A stretch of 64,000 nt of DNA, from NCBI RefSeq assembly GCF_020892095.1, contig NZ_AP024845.1, positions 1,178,001-1,242,000 on the forward strand, in the 5' to 3' direction. The notes below the pieces were generated by a model. It did not search any database. It was not told the origin of the DNA and saw only the letters and a list, made by a program, of their open reading frames with translations. Every line of letters starts with the position of its first letter. The first letter of the stretch is position 1. The DNA comes from Claveliimonas bilis. Its GTDB lineage: Bacteria; Bacillota; Clostridia; Lachnospirales; Lachnospiraceae. Below, in pieces: positions 19,199-28,239 of this stretch. The translations under genes and the position numbers were made by a program.

Positions 19199-22100
19199 TT
19201 ATTTCTCCGAGTTCCTTCTCTTCAGCACAACCACAGATACTGATGCCAAAGCTGCCAACATTAAAACGATAAGCATTCCTACAGGAGCCGTGTCGCCTGT
19301 TCTGGCCGCGTTGCCCGCCTGCGCTGCATTACCTGCTCCACCGCCTGATAATGGCTGCAGATCATTCGGCACATCACTTTGAGACATCTGTTTTTCGTTG
19401 AAGACAACAACATAATCCGAAGCGTGACTGAAAGTCAGCGACAGGTTCCCTTCCGGTGTCACCAGACCGGCGTCAATATATACCATCTTTCCATCGCTGT
19501 CATAATAGAACAGATTTCCATATTCTCCGGCATACTGGCTTCCTACATTTAAAGTCAAAGTAGCCAGGAATCCAAATTCTCCTTCATGCGCCAAAGACAG
19601 CTGCATTGTCGGATTATCTCCTGCCAGTTTCTTCACAACACTGCTTGGAACCGCATTTGTGTTTACATCTACCTTCAGGTTGATATCCTTCAGATCAGAA
19701 GCCTTGATATCCTGTCCGTTGACCGTCCATGTATAGCTGCCCATATTAAGCTTAAGATCAACATCTTTGCCCTTGGCAGCCTCAAGAACCTCTTTGGAAA
19801 TGACTGTTGCACTGCCCATATCTACACTGACATCTTCTCCAGGTTCTGCGCTTTCGATCACTTCAATAATATCCGACACTGCGCTGTCAGGAAGTTTTGT
19901 TCCCTCCTCTTCTCCAGGTACAGACGGATCTGTCGGCTGTTCCGGATCTTCCGGTACGGACGGCTCGTCCGGGTCCTCCGGCTGTGAGCTTCCTCCTGCC
20001 ACGTAACCATATACTGTTCTGTCGTAATCTCCTGTTACTTTTCCGCCTTCCGGATAGTTGAGCCAGGTAACATTTTCATATCCCTCAAAACTGGATGGCA
20101 GAGTGATCTCATCCCCTCTGTCCACAACGAAACATTTGATGAACTCGACCTCTTCTTCCGGTCCTGCTCCTGCTCCGTCCAGTTTCTCAAACTTCGGATC
20201 AATAAGCATACGGATCATCGCCTGCTTGTATACCGCATAAATACTGATTACCTCTCCACTGTTCTTTATCTCTGTGCTGTCATCATAATCTTTCCCCCAG
20301 CGTTCAAGGTCGAGTCCCGGATACATCTCCGGCATATCCAGATTTTCAAGCATTTCATAAACCTCTGAATATTTCGCGCCTTTATCTACAATATAGATAT
20401 CCGAATCCTCTGCCTGGTACCCGTCTTTCGTGTAATAGAACCTGCATCCTGTCACAACATACTTGTCGCCATATTCTCCTTCCAGATTGATGTAGCTGTA
20501 ATTGTCCAGCGCTTCATCTTTCATAGATTCCTCATATTCGCCTGCAGTCCAGCCAGTCAGCTCTATCTCGTCAGAGAGATCATCCGGGCGGAATGTTTCT
20601 GCCTGTTCTATCACATCCCCGTAGGTCGATCCCTTTTCTACAGGGTAAATCTTTGTGGCGTGTTTCCATTCTCCTTTGCTGTCCAGGTAGCCAAAGGAAA
20701 CAATACCCAGATTCTTATCATATGAAGCGCTGACAGATACAAAATTCGAAGTTATCAGCGGATCGTCTGCATCCTGATAAGAAGCAAGCTCCCACTTCTG
20801 GAATACAAGATCCCCAAAACTTTCTTCCGGCGCCGAAACATTCTGCAGATAAGTTTCTACATCACCATAGGTAGCATCACCAGGCATAAATACGGGTTCT
20901 TTTGTTTCTTTATATTTCTCATCTCCATCCGCGCCTACATAACGGTAAGAAATGTAAACCGGGAGCTTGTCATATTTGGCATAGACATACATATAGCCCA
21001 TATTTCCCATAACCTGCGTATCGGCAGTTATTTCTCCGCCCGTGGACATCTGCCATCCGATCTGCTGGATGCCCTCATATTGGCTTGAGTACTCCGGCAG
21101 GGTGATCCCGGCCTCCGCCAACGTAGTACGTCTCTCCACATTTTCTTTGGTAACTCGTCCCGCCTCCTGCCATTTTCCATCAGCGTCTAATGTCATAAAG
21201 CTGATATTGACCGTATAAGTCGGATTCACAAAGGTAGACCCGTTCATTACCTGAACATACCAGGGATAAGTAGCGCCAGAATTCGGACCGATTTCATTTA
21301 CAGACGCTCTGTTGCCGGACATATCGGAAATGTCCACTTCACCGATATACCATTCGCATGGATAGGTATCCTCTGTCACTTCAAATACGCCTTCAAATAC
21401 CTGTGCTTCTTCGTTCCACGTCAGCTCAATGTATCTGCTTCCCTCTGCAATGTCAGCCGCTGCGTACATACTTATGCCGGCGTTAGAAGTGTCAAGCTCC
21501 ACATTATCCTCCGCCTTGATACGGATTGCTGCAGAGTCACCCGCCTCAAGGATCTCACCATTCTTATCTATTTCAATGGATGTGATCTTCGGCGCTTCTG
21601 TATCTTCATCCACAACATCGTTGCCAGTTACTTCAAACCAAAGGTTCTCCTGCCCTTCTGTTACGAGAGGAATATTTCCGCTGTCAGTGGAAAGCTCTAT
21701 CTCTGACAACATCCATTTTCCATTAGCCATATAAGAAGTAATATCAAAGCTGACAGAATATTCTCCGGTATCGTTCAAATCTGCATATACAGACCAATAA
21801 TATCTTTCCGTCTCATTTTTAATCTCAACTGTGATGGAACGTGCATCTGTAATGCTGTCCGGTATATCCGCCTCAAACGTGCAGGTAACCTTGTCCCCCT
21901 CCTTCAGCGTCTGCTGATTTGGAGTAAACTGAACATTCTTTGCCTGGATGACCGGATCTTCCCTCGGGGTAATATCAAACGTATAAAGATAACCCGTACT
22001 GTCCGATACGGTCCAGTCTGCATAATTTTCACTGTTGTCTACCACCCTGATACTGTCGATATGACCACTTACTGCACGGATGCTCTTCAAAGAACAGGTC

Positions 22101-22549
22101 AGCACATAGCATCCTCTCTCTGCATCATAGGTATCGTTCATCGGATAAGATGAGTAAGTTTCCTCTCCGTCATTAAAATAAGCTCTGGCTTCCACACGGT
22201 TGATCCCGCTCTCCATATCCTGTGCATACACAAAAATCTCCAGAGTACTGTCTGATGCCAGGGTCTGACCGTTCTGTGGAAATTCAACTTTTTCAATTAC
22301 AGGCTTCGTAATGTCATACTGTCCATCCCCTGTCTTTTCCAGCACTGATTCCTTTGTATTTTCCGACACAGATTCCTTTGTATCTTCTGTGTCTGTCTCC
22401 GGATTTACAGAGGGCTGCTCCTGCTTTACAGACGGCGCTTCTGTTTCTGTCTGCTCTGCAGCGCCCTCTTCTGCCTGAAGCGTCACAGGCGTAAAGGCAA
22501 GAGCCAGAGCCAGAAGAAGCGCACCTCCTCTTTTGATCCTCTTTCTCAT
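19199..22549 (-). CDS. Large multidomain cell-surface protein with sortase-like C-terminus
   Basis: 1,116 residues from the ATG at 22549, chosen because AAGGAGGAG lies 9 nt upstream; in-frame ATGs at 22576 and 22558 overlap that site. Signal peptide (MRKRIKRGGALLLALALAF...QA), a Glu/Thr/Ser-rich linker, then Ig-like beta domains to about residue 440. Next come three similar modules of roughly 95 residues with the pattern [YG]DV or YSEV...L.W (about 500-800), resembling internalin/MucBP-type beta-grasp repeats, then a Pro/Glu linker (PEDPDEPSVPEDPEQPTDP) and a further domain. The C-terminus is TGD, a hydrophobic segment and KRRNSEK, a sortase-like tail without a classical LPxTG. Function unknown; adhesion is a guess. 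Divergent from an XRE regulator. Confidence 0.85.
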   Translation of the reverse strand: MRKRIKRGGALLLALALAFTPVTLQAEEGAAEQTETEAPSVKQEQPSVNPETDTEDTKESVSENTKESVLEKTGDGQYDITKPVIEKVEFPQNGQTLASDSTLEIFVYAQDMESGINRVEARAYFNDGEETYSSYPMNDTYDAERGCYVLTCSLKSIRAVSGHIDSIRVVDNSENYADWTVSDSTGYLYTFDITPREDPVIQAKNVQFTPNQQTLKEGDKVTCTFEADIPDSITDARSITVEIKNETERYYWSVYADLNDTGEYSVSFDITSYMANGKWMLSEIELSTDSGNIPLVTEGQENLWFEVTGNDVVDEDTEAPKITSIEIDKNGEILEAGDSAAIRIKAEDNVELDTSNAGISMYAAADIAEGSRYIELTWNEEAQVFEGVFEVTEDTYPCEWYIGEVDISDMSGNRASVNEIGPNSGATYPWYVQVMNGSTFVNPTYTVNISFMTLDADGKWQEAGRVTKENVERRTTLAEAGITLPEYSSQYEGIQQIGWQMSTGGEITADTQVMGNMGYMYVYAKYDKLPVYISYRYVGADGDEKYKETKEPVFMPGDATYGDVETYLQNVSAPEESFGDLVFQKWELASYQDADDPLITSNFVSVSASYDKNLGIVSFGYLDSKGEWKHATKIYPVEKGSTYGDVIEQAETFRPDDLSDEIELTGWTAGEYEESMKDEALDNYSYINLEGEYGDKYVVTGCRFYYTKDGYQAEDSDIYIVDKGAKYSEVYEMLENLDMPEMYPGLDLERWGKDYDDSTEIKNSGEVISIYAVYKQAMIRMLIDPKFEKLDGAGAGPEEEVEFIKCFVVDRGDEITLPSSFEGYENVTWLNYPEGGKVTGDYDRTVYGYVAGGSSQPEDPDEPSVPEDPEQPTDPSVPGEEEGTKLPDSAVSDIIEVIESAEPGEDVSVDMGSATVISKEVLEAAKGKDVDLKLNMGSYTWTVNGQDIKASDLKDINLKVDVNTNAVPSSVVKKLAGDNPTMQLSLAHEGEFGFLATLTLNVGSQYAGEYGNLFYYDSDGKMVYIDAGLVTPEGNLSLTFSHASDYVVVFNEKQMSQSDVPNDLQPLSGGGAGNAAQAGNAARTGDTAPVGMLIVLMLAALASVSVVVLKRRNSEK

Positions 22550-22654
22550 ACTTTCCATCTCCTCCTTTTGCAGCATAACCGCTGCTCTTTATCTCCTTTC
22601 GGGATTCTTCCCGGACATACTCCTTCCATAATACCGAAAAATCCCCATATTTTA

Positions 22655-22684
22655 AATATACTCCCGCTTCGCTGTGACAGGCAA
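22655..22684 (-). promoter_or_regulatory. Possible promoter of the surface-protein gene
   Basis: TTGCCT (22679-22684), 18-bp spacer, TATATT (22655-22660) on the minus strand. Confidence 0.45.
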
Positions 22685-22698
22685 TATGTGCTCTCTTC

Positions 22699-22756
22699 TG
22701 TGCAGCCTTTTTTTCCTCTTTTTGCACAAGACGGGCTATTTGTGCAGCCTGTCTTG
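22699..22756. promoter_or_regulatory. TGTGCA/TGCACA repeat cluster between divergent genes
   Basis: TGTGCA at 22699-22704, TGCACA at 22723-22728 and TGTGCA at 22741-22746, plus an 11-bp inverted repeat CAAGACGGGCT (22727-22737) / AGCCTGTCTTG (22746-22756) with one G-T pair. The cluster lies between the two divergent promoters and may be the operator of the XRE regulator. Confidence 0.45.
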
Positions 22757-22782
22757 TAAATTTTTCTGTTCTTCTGTATCAT
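22754..22782 (+). promoter_or_regulatory. Promoter of the XRE regulator gene
   Basis: TTGTAA (22754-22759), 17-bp spacer, TATCAT (22777-22782), about 50 bp before the start codon. Confidence 0.55.
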
Positions 22783-22832
22783 TTAAGAAAATATCACATA
22801 ATAAGTGTATTTTATTTGAAGGGGGATTTATT

Positions 22833-24260
22833 ATGTCAGATTTCAGCGAAAAATGTCGCCAATATATAGAAGATACCGGAACAAATATTTATCAGCTTTC
22901 CAAAATATCCGGTCTGGATCGTACTTCACTGCAGCGAATGGTGACGGGGAAGCGCCTTCCCGGGCCGGAATTTATTTCTCAATTCTGTCTCTATCTGCGC
23001 ATCAATCCGCAGCAAAGGCAGGAACTCATAGAACTCTACGAATTAGAGCGTATCGGGAAACCAGCTTATTATAACCGGAAGTATATACAAAATATTCTGG
23101 AGAATCTGGCAACGCCGGATTTTTCCGCCCTCTCTTACTCTCCGGTTATTTCAGCGAAACATCAGATACAACTTTCCTTTGCCATCGAGGAAAAACTTCA
23201 GCACTTTTTGGAACACTCTTTGCTTCGTTCTGAAAACGCGCCTGTTTTGCTGACGAACTTTCCGCCTGACTGTATTTCTTTTTTTCGGATCATTCTTCAT
23301 CTTTCTGAAAAACTCGGCCGGAAATTTGATCTGAAACATTTATTCTGCCTTTGTCAGAATCCGGAAAAATCCGAAAATGTTAATTCCAACCTGGAACTTT
23401 TACAATGTACTTTGGCTTTTGCTCTGACCCGCTATCCTTACCAGCCGTTTTTTTATTACAGCAAAGAAGCGCACATTGATACAAGTGCGCTTCTATATCC
23501 CTACTATTTGGTAACAGAAAGCAGTGTCCTTCTGCTGACAGCTGATTTAAAATCATCCATTTTACTGGACAAGGCGGATGTCGTAAAACAATATCTCCGG
23601 GAAGCAGAAAAACAATTTCAGTCCGCTGCGCCTTTCCTTTTTATGCGCCGCGAGCCGGAAGAAATTTTAAATTTCTACGGAGAGATCACTATGGCCAAAC
23701 AGACCTCTTCCCGTGTGCTGGAGTCACAGCCCTGTGTGTTTTCCATGCTCTACGATCCGGATGTGTGGGCATCCTCTCCGGAAAACACGGATTTCATCGA
23801 TCCGAAAATGCTGAAAGACAGCTTTAAAAACCGGTTTACGGCGCCCTATACTTTTCACAACTATTTCACGCTAAGCGGCCTTGAGCGTTTCTGCCAGACA
23901 GGGCGTTTCGCCGGGCCATACGCCTGTATCTCGGTAGAATTTTCGCCTTTGGTACGTCAAAAAATGCTGGAATACTTCCTGGAGACAAGCCTGGAAACAG
24001 GAGAATATACCATGCTGAAACCAAGTCCGCTTCTTACTGACCGGGCATATTATGAGGCGTTTTCCGACTATTCTATTTTCCTATGCTTTCTGGACAGCCA
24101 AAATAAATTCCTTGGCTTCTATATATCAGAAAGCTATATCGGTCAGGCCTTCTTTGATTATTTCTCCAGCCTGGAAAACTCTTCCATCGCTTACAGCCGC
24201 GAAGAAACCAGGCAGATCATTCAAAAGCAGATCCAGATATTAAAGGAGATGCAAGATTAG
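22833..24260 (+). CDS. XRE-family transcriptional regulator with large C-terminal domain
   Basis: 475 residues. The frame is open to 22674, but the first 53 codons read as noise and GGGGG lies 8 nt before the ATG at 22833. Residues 1-60 form an XRE-type helix-turn-helix (YQLSKISGLDRTSLQRMVTGKRLPGPEFI). The remaining 400 residues resemble no family I can name; they are mixed alpha/beta with no transmembrane segment and could be a ligand- or peptide-sensing domain. Divergent from the large surface protein, suggesting it controls that gene. Confidence 0.85.
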   Translation: MSDFSEKCRQYIEDTGTNIYQLSKISGLDRTSLQRMVTGKRLPGPEFISQFCLYLRINPQQRQELIELYELERIGKPAYYNRKYIQNILENLATPDFSALSYSPVISAKHQIQLSFAIEEKLQHFLEHSLLRSENAPVLLTNFPPDCISFFRIILHLSEKLGRKFDLKHLFCLCQNPEKSENVNSNLELLQCTLAFALTRYPYQPFFYYSKEAHIDTSALLYPYYLVTESSVLLLTADLKSSILLDKADVVKQYLREAEKQFQSAAPFLFMRREPEEILNFYGEITMAKQTSSRVLESQPCVFSMLYDPDVWASSPENTDFIDPKMLKDSFKNRFTAPYTFHNYFTLSGLERFCQTGRFAGPYACISVEFSPLVRQKMLEYFLETSLETGEYTMLKPSPLLTDRAYYEAFSDYSIFLCFLDSQNKFLGFYISESYIGQAFFDYFSSLENSSIAYSREETRQIIQKQIQILKEMQD

Positions 24261-24290
24261 GGGCGGCCATTTATACTCCGCCCCTATATT
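24259..24290 (+). terminator. Terminator between convergent XRE and LytTR genes
   Basis: AGGGGCGG (24259-24266) pairs with CCGCCCCT (24278-24285), overlapping the stop codon; the following tail is only moderately T-rich. Confidence 0.6.
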
Positions 24291-24301
24291 TCCTCTATAG
24301 C

Positions 24302-24787
24302 TTATTCCTCTTCGCTCCCTGTCTGCTCCTCCTCTGACGGCTTCTTTGCCTGGCGGAATCTCTTCATGTATCTTCCTGCCCAGTTGTCAAAAGTTTCTTT
24401 CGTATTTTTCCAGTGGGAGCGGCTGATCGGAATGACTTCACCGCTTCTTAATGTAATCTCTGATCTGTTGAAAATTCTTATTTTTTCCAGATTTACAATG
24501 AAACTGTTATGACAGAGAACAAATCTCGTATGATCGAGATGTGTATAGACTTCCGAAACCTTCATAGTTGTAATAACATCGCCCTGCTCTGTATGGATCC
24601 GCGTCACACGCTTATCCCGCTCTATAAAGCTGATTTCTCCTTCTTCCAGTACAATCTCATTTTTCCTGCACGGAAGGATGATAAACCATTTTTCATTTTC
24701 CTGAAGTTCTTTCAGATATTCTTCCACCTTATGTTCTATACCTTCCGGATCTTTCCCCTCTTTACAGAACGCTAAAATCTTCTGCAC
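24302..24787 (-). CDS. LytTR-domain DNA-binding protein
   Basis: 161 residues, with no receiver domain. Residues about 45-140 are a LytTR DNA-binding domain (ISFIERDKRVTRIHTEQGD, HLDHTRFVLCHNSFIVNLEKI, GEVIPISRSHWKNTKE). The C-terminus is acidic (KKPSEEEQTGSEEE). Stand-alone LytTR proteins usually regulate a neighbouring membrane or surface gene. The start is GTG at 24787 with AAGGAG 9 nt upstream. Located 3' of rplA, separated by a terminator and repeat copy B; its targets are unknown. Confidence 0.85.
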   Translation of the reverse strand: MQKILAFCKEGKDPEGIEHKVEEYLKELQENEKWFIILPCRKNEIVLEEGEISFIERDKRVTRIHTEQGDVITTMKVSEVYTHLDHTRFVLCHNSFIVNLEKIRIFNRSEITLRSGEVIPISRSHWKNTKETFDNWAGRYMKRFRQAKKPSEEEQTGSEEE

Positions 24788-24956
24788 TGCTCTCGACTCC
24801 TTTAAAACTTTTTCCTTACATTTCCTCCGGGAGACTCCACTTATGATCTCCCCAAAATAGTAGCCGTAATGTTTATTATGCCTTAACAGTCTATTATCTG
24901 CAATATGTGCCAGCAGGTGTGCTCGACAAGTTGGCTCTGCTTGGCATATAAATATA

Positions 24957-25040
24957 TGACACGTAACAAAGTTTAAAAGTGTTACGTGTCAAATTGCAGT
25001 ATACCCTGGGTAAAACTGCGTAACACCCCGGGCATTTCTG
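24957..25040. repeat. Dispersed hairpin repeat, copy B
   Basis: Perfect 12-bp stem TGACACGTAACA (24957-24968) / TGTTACGTGTCA (24980-24991), then a tail AAATTGCAGTATACCCTGGG and further AAAACTGCGTAACACCCCGGGC, shared with copy C. The stem differs from C at two base pairs, and in each case both strands have changed. Positioned just beyond the rplA terminator. Confidence 0.85.
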
Positions 25041-25050
25041 AAACTTTCAC

Positions 25051-25089
25051 AAAAAACGCCCTTCGGCAAAAGCCGAAGGGCGTTTTTTT
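25051..25089 (-). terminator. Intrinsic terminator after rplA
   Basis: CGCCCTTCGGC / GCCGAAGGGCG stem (25057-25067 with 25072-25082), 4-nt loop, T-runs on both strands. Ends the rpmG-secE-nusG-rplKA unit. Confidence 0.9.
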
Positions 25090-25106
25090 CATATATGCAT
25101 TTCAAA

Positions 25107-25799
25107 TTAAACCAGTTTAGCCGGATTAACTTTCACACCAGGTCCCATTGTAGATGTAAGTGTCACGCTCTTAAGGAACTGACCTTTTACAGCTGCCGGT
25201 CTGGCTTTGTTTACTGCATCAATAAGCGTCTGGAAGTTGTCTGCAAGCTGCTCCTCAGTAAAGGATGCTTTACCGATCGGCACATGGATAATATTTGTCT
25301 TATCAAGTCTGTATTCAATCTTACCAGCTTTGATATCCTGGATTGCCTTTGTAACATCCATAGTAACTGTTCCGGCTTTCGGGTTCGGCATAAGACCTTT
25401 TGGTCCAAGTACACGTCCAAGACGTCCAACAATACCCATCATATCCGGTGTAGCAACTACTACGTCAAATTCAAACCAGTTCTCATTCTGGATCTTTGGA
25501 ATCAGCTCATCTCCGCCTACAAAATCTGCTCCTGCTGCTTTTGCTTCTTCAGCTTTTGCATCTTTTGCAAACACAAGAATGCGGACTTTCTTTCCAGTTC
25601 CGTGAGGAAGTACAACTGCACCACGGATCTGCTGATCAGCATGACGTCCGTCACATCCTGTTCTGATATGAGCTTCGATTGTTTCGTCAAATTTAGCTAC
25701 TGCTGTCTTTTTCACTAAAGAAACTGCCTCATCCTTATCGTAAAGTGTTCCTCTTTCGATTACTTTTGCAGCTTCTGTATATTTTTTTCCTCTTTTCAT
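25107..25799 (-). CDS. rplA: 50S ribosomal protein L1
   Basis: 230 residues, normal length. Binds 23S rRNA at the L1 stalk, and in many bacteria represses the rplKA message. Recognisable L1 strings: [41 protein letters not shown] and [18 protein letters not shown] is well placed before the ATG. It follows rplK with a 75-nt gap. In most Firmicutes rplJ would come next; here a strong terminator and about 16 kb of unrelated genes intervene. Confidence 0.98.
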   Translation of the reverse strand: MKRGKKYTEAAKVIERGTLYDKDEAVSLVKKTAVAKFDETIEAHIRTGCDGRHADQQIRGAVVLPHGTGKKVRILVFAKDAKAEEAKAAGADFVGGDELIPKIQNENWFEFDVVVATPDMMGIVGRLGRVLGPKGLMPNPKAGTVTMDVTKAIQDIKAGKIEYRLDKTNIIHVPIGKASFTEEQLADNFQTLIDAVNKARPAAVKGQFLKSVTLTSTMGPGVKVNPAKLV

Positions 25800-25874
25800 T
25801 AAAAAATACCTCCTTGTGGTAATGTCGGGATAACCCTCCCACTCTTATTACAATTAACTTTATAAAGAAAGTGC

Positions 25875-26300
25875 TTATTCTTCTACTGTTACACCCATAC
25901 TTCTGCAGGTACCGGCAATCATGCTCATTGCTGCTTCAACGCTTGCAGCGTTAAGGTCTGGCATCTTTGTCTCTGCAATTTCCTGCAGCTGTGCTTTTGT
26001 AATTGTAGCAACCTTTTTCTTGTTCGGCACGCCTGAACCAGATTTGATCTTGCATGCTTTCTTAATCAAAACTGCTGCCGGAGGTGTCTTTGTCACGAAG
26101 CTGAAGCTTCTGTCGTTGTAAACTGTGATAACTACAGGAATGATCAGATCTCCCTGATCAGCTGTTCTAGCATTAAACTGCTTTGTAAATTCAACGATGT
26201 TTACACCATGCTGTCCAAGTGCAGGTCCAACCGGAGGAGCCGGTGTTGCCTTTCCAGCAGGAATCTGTAATTTAATATAACCTTCTACTTTTTTTGCCAT
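25875..26300 (-). CDS. rplK: 50S ribosomal protein L11
   Basis: 141 residues. GTPase-associated centre protein that binds 23S rRNA and mediates the stringent response. Hallmark [14 protein letters not shown] near residue 20 and the C-terminal RNA-binding domain ([24 protein letters not shown]). The upstream ATG at 26306 lies only 2 nt from GGAGG; the ATG at 26300 ([14 protein letters not shown]) has the correct 8-nt spacing and gives the standard N-terminus. Confidence 0.98.
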   Translation of the reverse strand: MAKKVEGYIKLQIPAGKATPAPPVGPALGQHGVNIVEFTKQFNARTADQGDLIIPVVITVYNDRSFSFVTKTPPAAVLIKKACKIKSGSGVPNKKKVATITKAQLQEIAETKMPDLNAASVEAAMSMIAGTCRSMGVTVEE

Positions 26301-26355
26301 TTTCATTACCTCCTTGTGGTATTGGCGGGAATTTGAAATCCCCTCCCACTATTGA

Positions 26356-26871
26356 CTACATTTTTTTCACTTCAGCGAAACTTATCTCTACTGGCGTTTC
26401 GCGGCCAAACAGCTCAACATTGATGGTGAGACTTCCTTTTGCCATATTAATGGCCTGAACCACACCCACTGTATCCGCCCAGGCTCCCGCGATCACCTGA
26501 ACATTGTCACCGATTTCATAATCCACAACAATGTTTTCTCTCTTGATTCCAAGAGGGGCCATTTCTGCATCCGTCAATGGAACCGGCTTGGATCCGGGAC
26601 CGACAAATCCGGTTACTCCTCTTGTATTCCGCACTACATACCATGTGTCATCATTCATAACCATATGAATCAGGACATACCCTGGAAACATCTTTTTCTG
26701 GGTAGCTTTCTGCACCCCGTTTTTCATCTCCACGACATCTTCCATCGGTACGCGCACTTCAAGGATCTGATCTTCCAGGTGTCTGTTTTCGATCGTTTTA
26801 TCAATGTTGGCCTTTACTTTGTTTTCATACCCGGAATAAGTATGAACAACATACCATTTTGCCTCTGACAT
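26356..26871 (-). CDS. nusG: Transcription termination/antitermination protein NusG
   Basis: 171 residues: NGN domain (WYVVHTYSGYENKVKANIDK, PGYVLIHMVMNDDTWYVVRNTRGVTGFVG) and C-terminal KOW domain (VQVIAGAWADTVGVVQAIN). Binds RNA polymerase to affect pausing and termination. AAAGGTG precedes the ATG. In the classical secE-nusG-rplK order, 30 nt after secE. Confidence 0.98.
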   Translation of the reverse strand: MSEAKWYVVHTYSGYENKVKANIDKTIENRHLEDQILEVRVPMEDVVEMKNGVQKATQKKMFPGYVLIHMVMNDDTWYVVRNTRGVTGFVGPGSKPVPLTDAEMAPLGIKRENIVVDYEIGDNVQVIAGAWADTVGVVQAINMAKGSLTINVELFGRETPVEISFAEVKKM

Positions 26872-26901
26872 AAAATCACCTTTCTCGCTTACAGTCTACG
26901 A

Positions 26902-27096
26902 TTATCCAACCAGCATATCTACGCCATTCTGGGCAAGAAAGTCAACAACTGCTATGATGACTCCCAGAACAACAGTGACCGAAACAACCGCTACTGTCTG
27001 CTTTGCAAGTGTTAACTTATCCGGCCAGATAATTTTCTTAAATTCTGCTTTAAGACCCTTAAACCAGCCTTTTTTCTGAGTTTTCTCTCCACTCAT
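26902..27096 (-). CDS. secE: Preprotein translocase subunit SecE
   Basis: 64 residues with one transmembrane segment (residues about 35-57, VAVVSVTVVLGVIIAVVDFL). The short single-span form is typical of Gram-positives. The preceding KKIIWPDK matches the conserved KxVxWP amphipathic motif that contacts SecY. The frame opens at a GTG (27105), but AAGGAG with 8-nt spacing favours the ATG at 27096 (MSGEKTQ). Confidence 0.96.
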   Translation of the reverse strand: MSGEKTQKKGWFKGLKAEFKKIIWPDKLTLAKQTVAVVSVTVVLGVIIAVVDFLAQNGVDMLVG

Positions 27097-27120
27097 GACG
27101 ACCACTCCTTCTGCCAGCGA

Positions 27121-27270
27121 CTATTTTGTTTCTTTGTGCACTGTGTGTGATTTGCAGAATCTGCAGTACTTCTTTGTTTCCATGCGCTCCGGATGTGTTT
27201 TCTTATCCTTTGTCATGTTGTAGTTCCGCTGCTTGCATTCTGTACATTCTAATGTAATTCTTGTACGCAC
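27121..27270 (-). CDS. rpmG: 50S ribosomal protein L33 (zinc-binding type)
   Basis: 49 codons, GTG start at 27270 with GAGGTGG upstream: [17 protein letters not shown], then ...[17 protein letters not shown]. The four cysteines in two CxxC pairs make it the zinc-containing C+ form, so it is not the form induced by zinc starvation. First gene of the rpmG-secE-nusG-rplK-rplA unit. Confidence 0.95.
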   Translation of the reverse strand: MRTRITLECTECKQRNYNMTKDKKTHPERMETKKYCRFCKSHTVHKETK

Positions 27271-27375
27271 AACTTCCACCTCGCTTCATTTCATAATGTT
27301 GACGTGTTACCGGCAGCCCGCGACAGCTGCCCGAATTTTAGGCATAAAAAAAAGACCTACTTCCATCGCCAGACT

Positions 27376-27405
27376 ACTATACCATAGTGCAGCGCCGGAA
27401 GTCAA
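27376..27405 (-). promoter_or_regulatory. Promoter of rpmG-secE-nusG-rplKA
   Basis: TTGACT (27400-27405), 18-bp spacer, TATAGT (27376-27381) on the minus strand. The roughly 100-nt leader contains a GGCAGC / GCTGCC hairpin. Confidence 0.75.
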
Positions 27406-27428
27406 GCCTTATCCTCATTTTAACGCAA

Positions 27429-27465
27429 CTATTTAGCCATGCGGCTGACAGGGCAAGAAGTCGAT
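27429..27465. repeat. Partial duplicate of the 3' end of the SGNH hydrolase gene
   Basis: The run TTAGCCATGCGGCTGACAGG...GAAGTCGATGCA at about 27432-27465 repeats, with one difference, the end of the hydrolase gene (27600-27634). The 135 nt between the copies hold several short GC hairpins and no gene that I can support. Confidence 0.75.
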
Positions 27466-27600
27466 GCAAGTTTACTTGCAGCGAATTTTATGCCCTGGCA
27501 GACATATGGCGTTTAGCCATAAGCGAGGATTTAGCCGCGTATGCGGCGGAAAAACAGCGCAAGCTGTGAATCCGAGCTGCATGGCAGAAAGTTCATTCTC

Positions 27601-28224
27601 TTAGCCATGCAGCTGACAGGGCAAGAAGTCGATGCAGTGTATCCATTCGTCAGCTACAATATGTGCACCACGTTCCGTCAGATGGATGCCATCTGTCGTA
27701 ACGGCATAATATCCTATTTCCCTGGCCACCTCATTTAGTCTGTCATGAAGAGGCAGGAAGACAGCCCCATATTTCTCCGCGGCTCTTCGCTCAATGTTTT
27801 CTGCTTCCCTGATTGTAGGAATCCAATTGGCATACTCTTCCGGAAACGGAAAGATAAAAGGTCCCATACAGACTACAGAAGCTTTTGTTTCGTATGTCAG
27901 CCGCCGAAGCAATTCTTCATAATTTTGCTGAAATCCCTGCTCTTTCAGAGTTTTTCCTGTATTCATGTATATGCCTGCATCATTGCATCCAACCAACACG
28001 GAAACCAGATCCGGCTGATGCCGGAGGCAGTCATACTCCGGCATCCGCAGCACTCCGGCTGCTGTGAAGCCGTCGTGTCCTGCATTACGGATTTCCCCTT
28101 TGTATCCATCATCATACAGCCTGTCCGCAATCCGCCTGACATAGCCTCTCCCCAACGAATTTGCTCCATCCATATTGTGGAACGCATCCGTGATACTGTC
28201 TCCCAGGAAAATAATATTGTTCAT
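27601..28224 (-). CDS. SGNH/GDSL-family hydrolase
   Basis: 207 residues from the ATG at 28224 (MNNIIFLGDSITD), which follows AAAGGA; the longer frame starts at a TTG inside repeat copy C. SGNH blocks: nucleophile Ser in GDSIT (residue 10), the GCND block III Asn, and DGIHLT with the catalytic Asp-His near the end. The family includes lipases, esterases and carbohydrate deacetylases; no signal peptide is seen, so it is probably cytoplasmic. Directly 3' of the ABC exporter operon, after the hairpin repeat, so its transcription may depend on that hairpin. Confidence 0.88.
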   Translation of the reverse strand: MNNIIFLGDSITDAFHNMDGANSLGRGYVRRIADRLYDDGYKGEIRNAGHDGFTAAGVLRMPEYDCLRHQPDLVSVLVGCNDAGIYMNTGKTLKEQGFQQNYEELLRRLTYETKASVVCMGPFIFPFPEEYANWIPTIREAENIERRAAEKYGAVFLPLHDRLNEVAREIGYYAVTTDGIHLTERGAHIVADEWIHCIDFLPCQLHG

Positions 28225-28239
28225 ATGGAGTCCTTTCTG

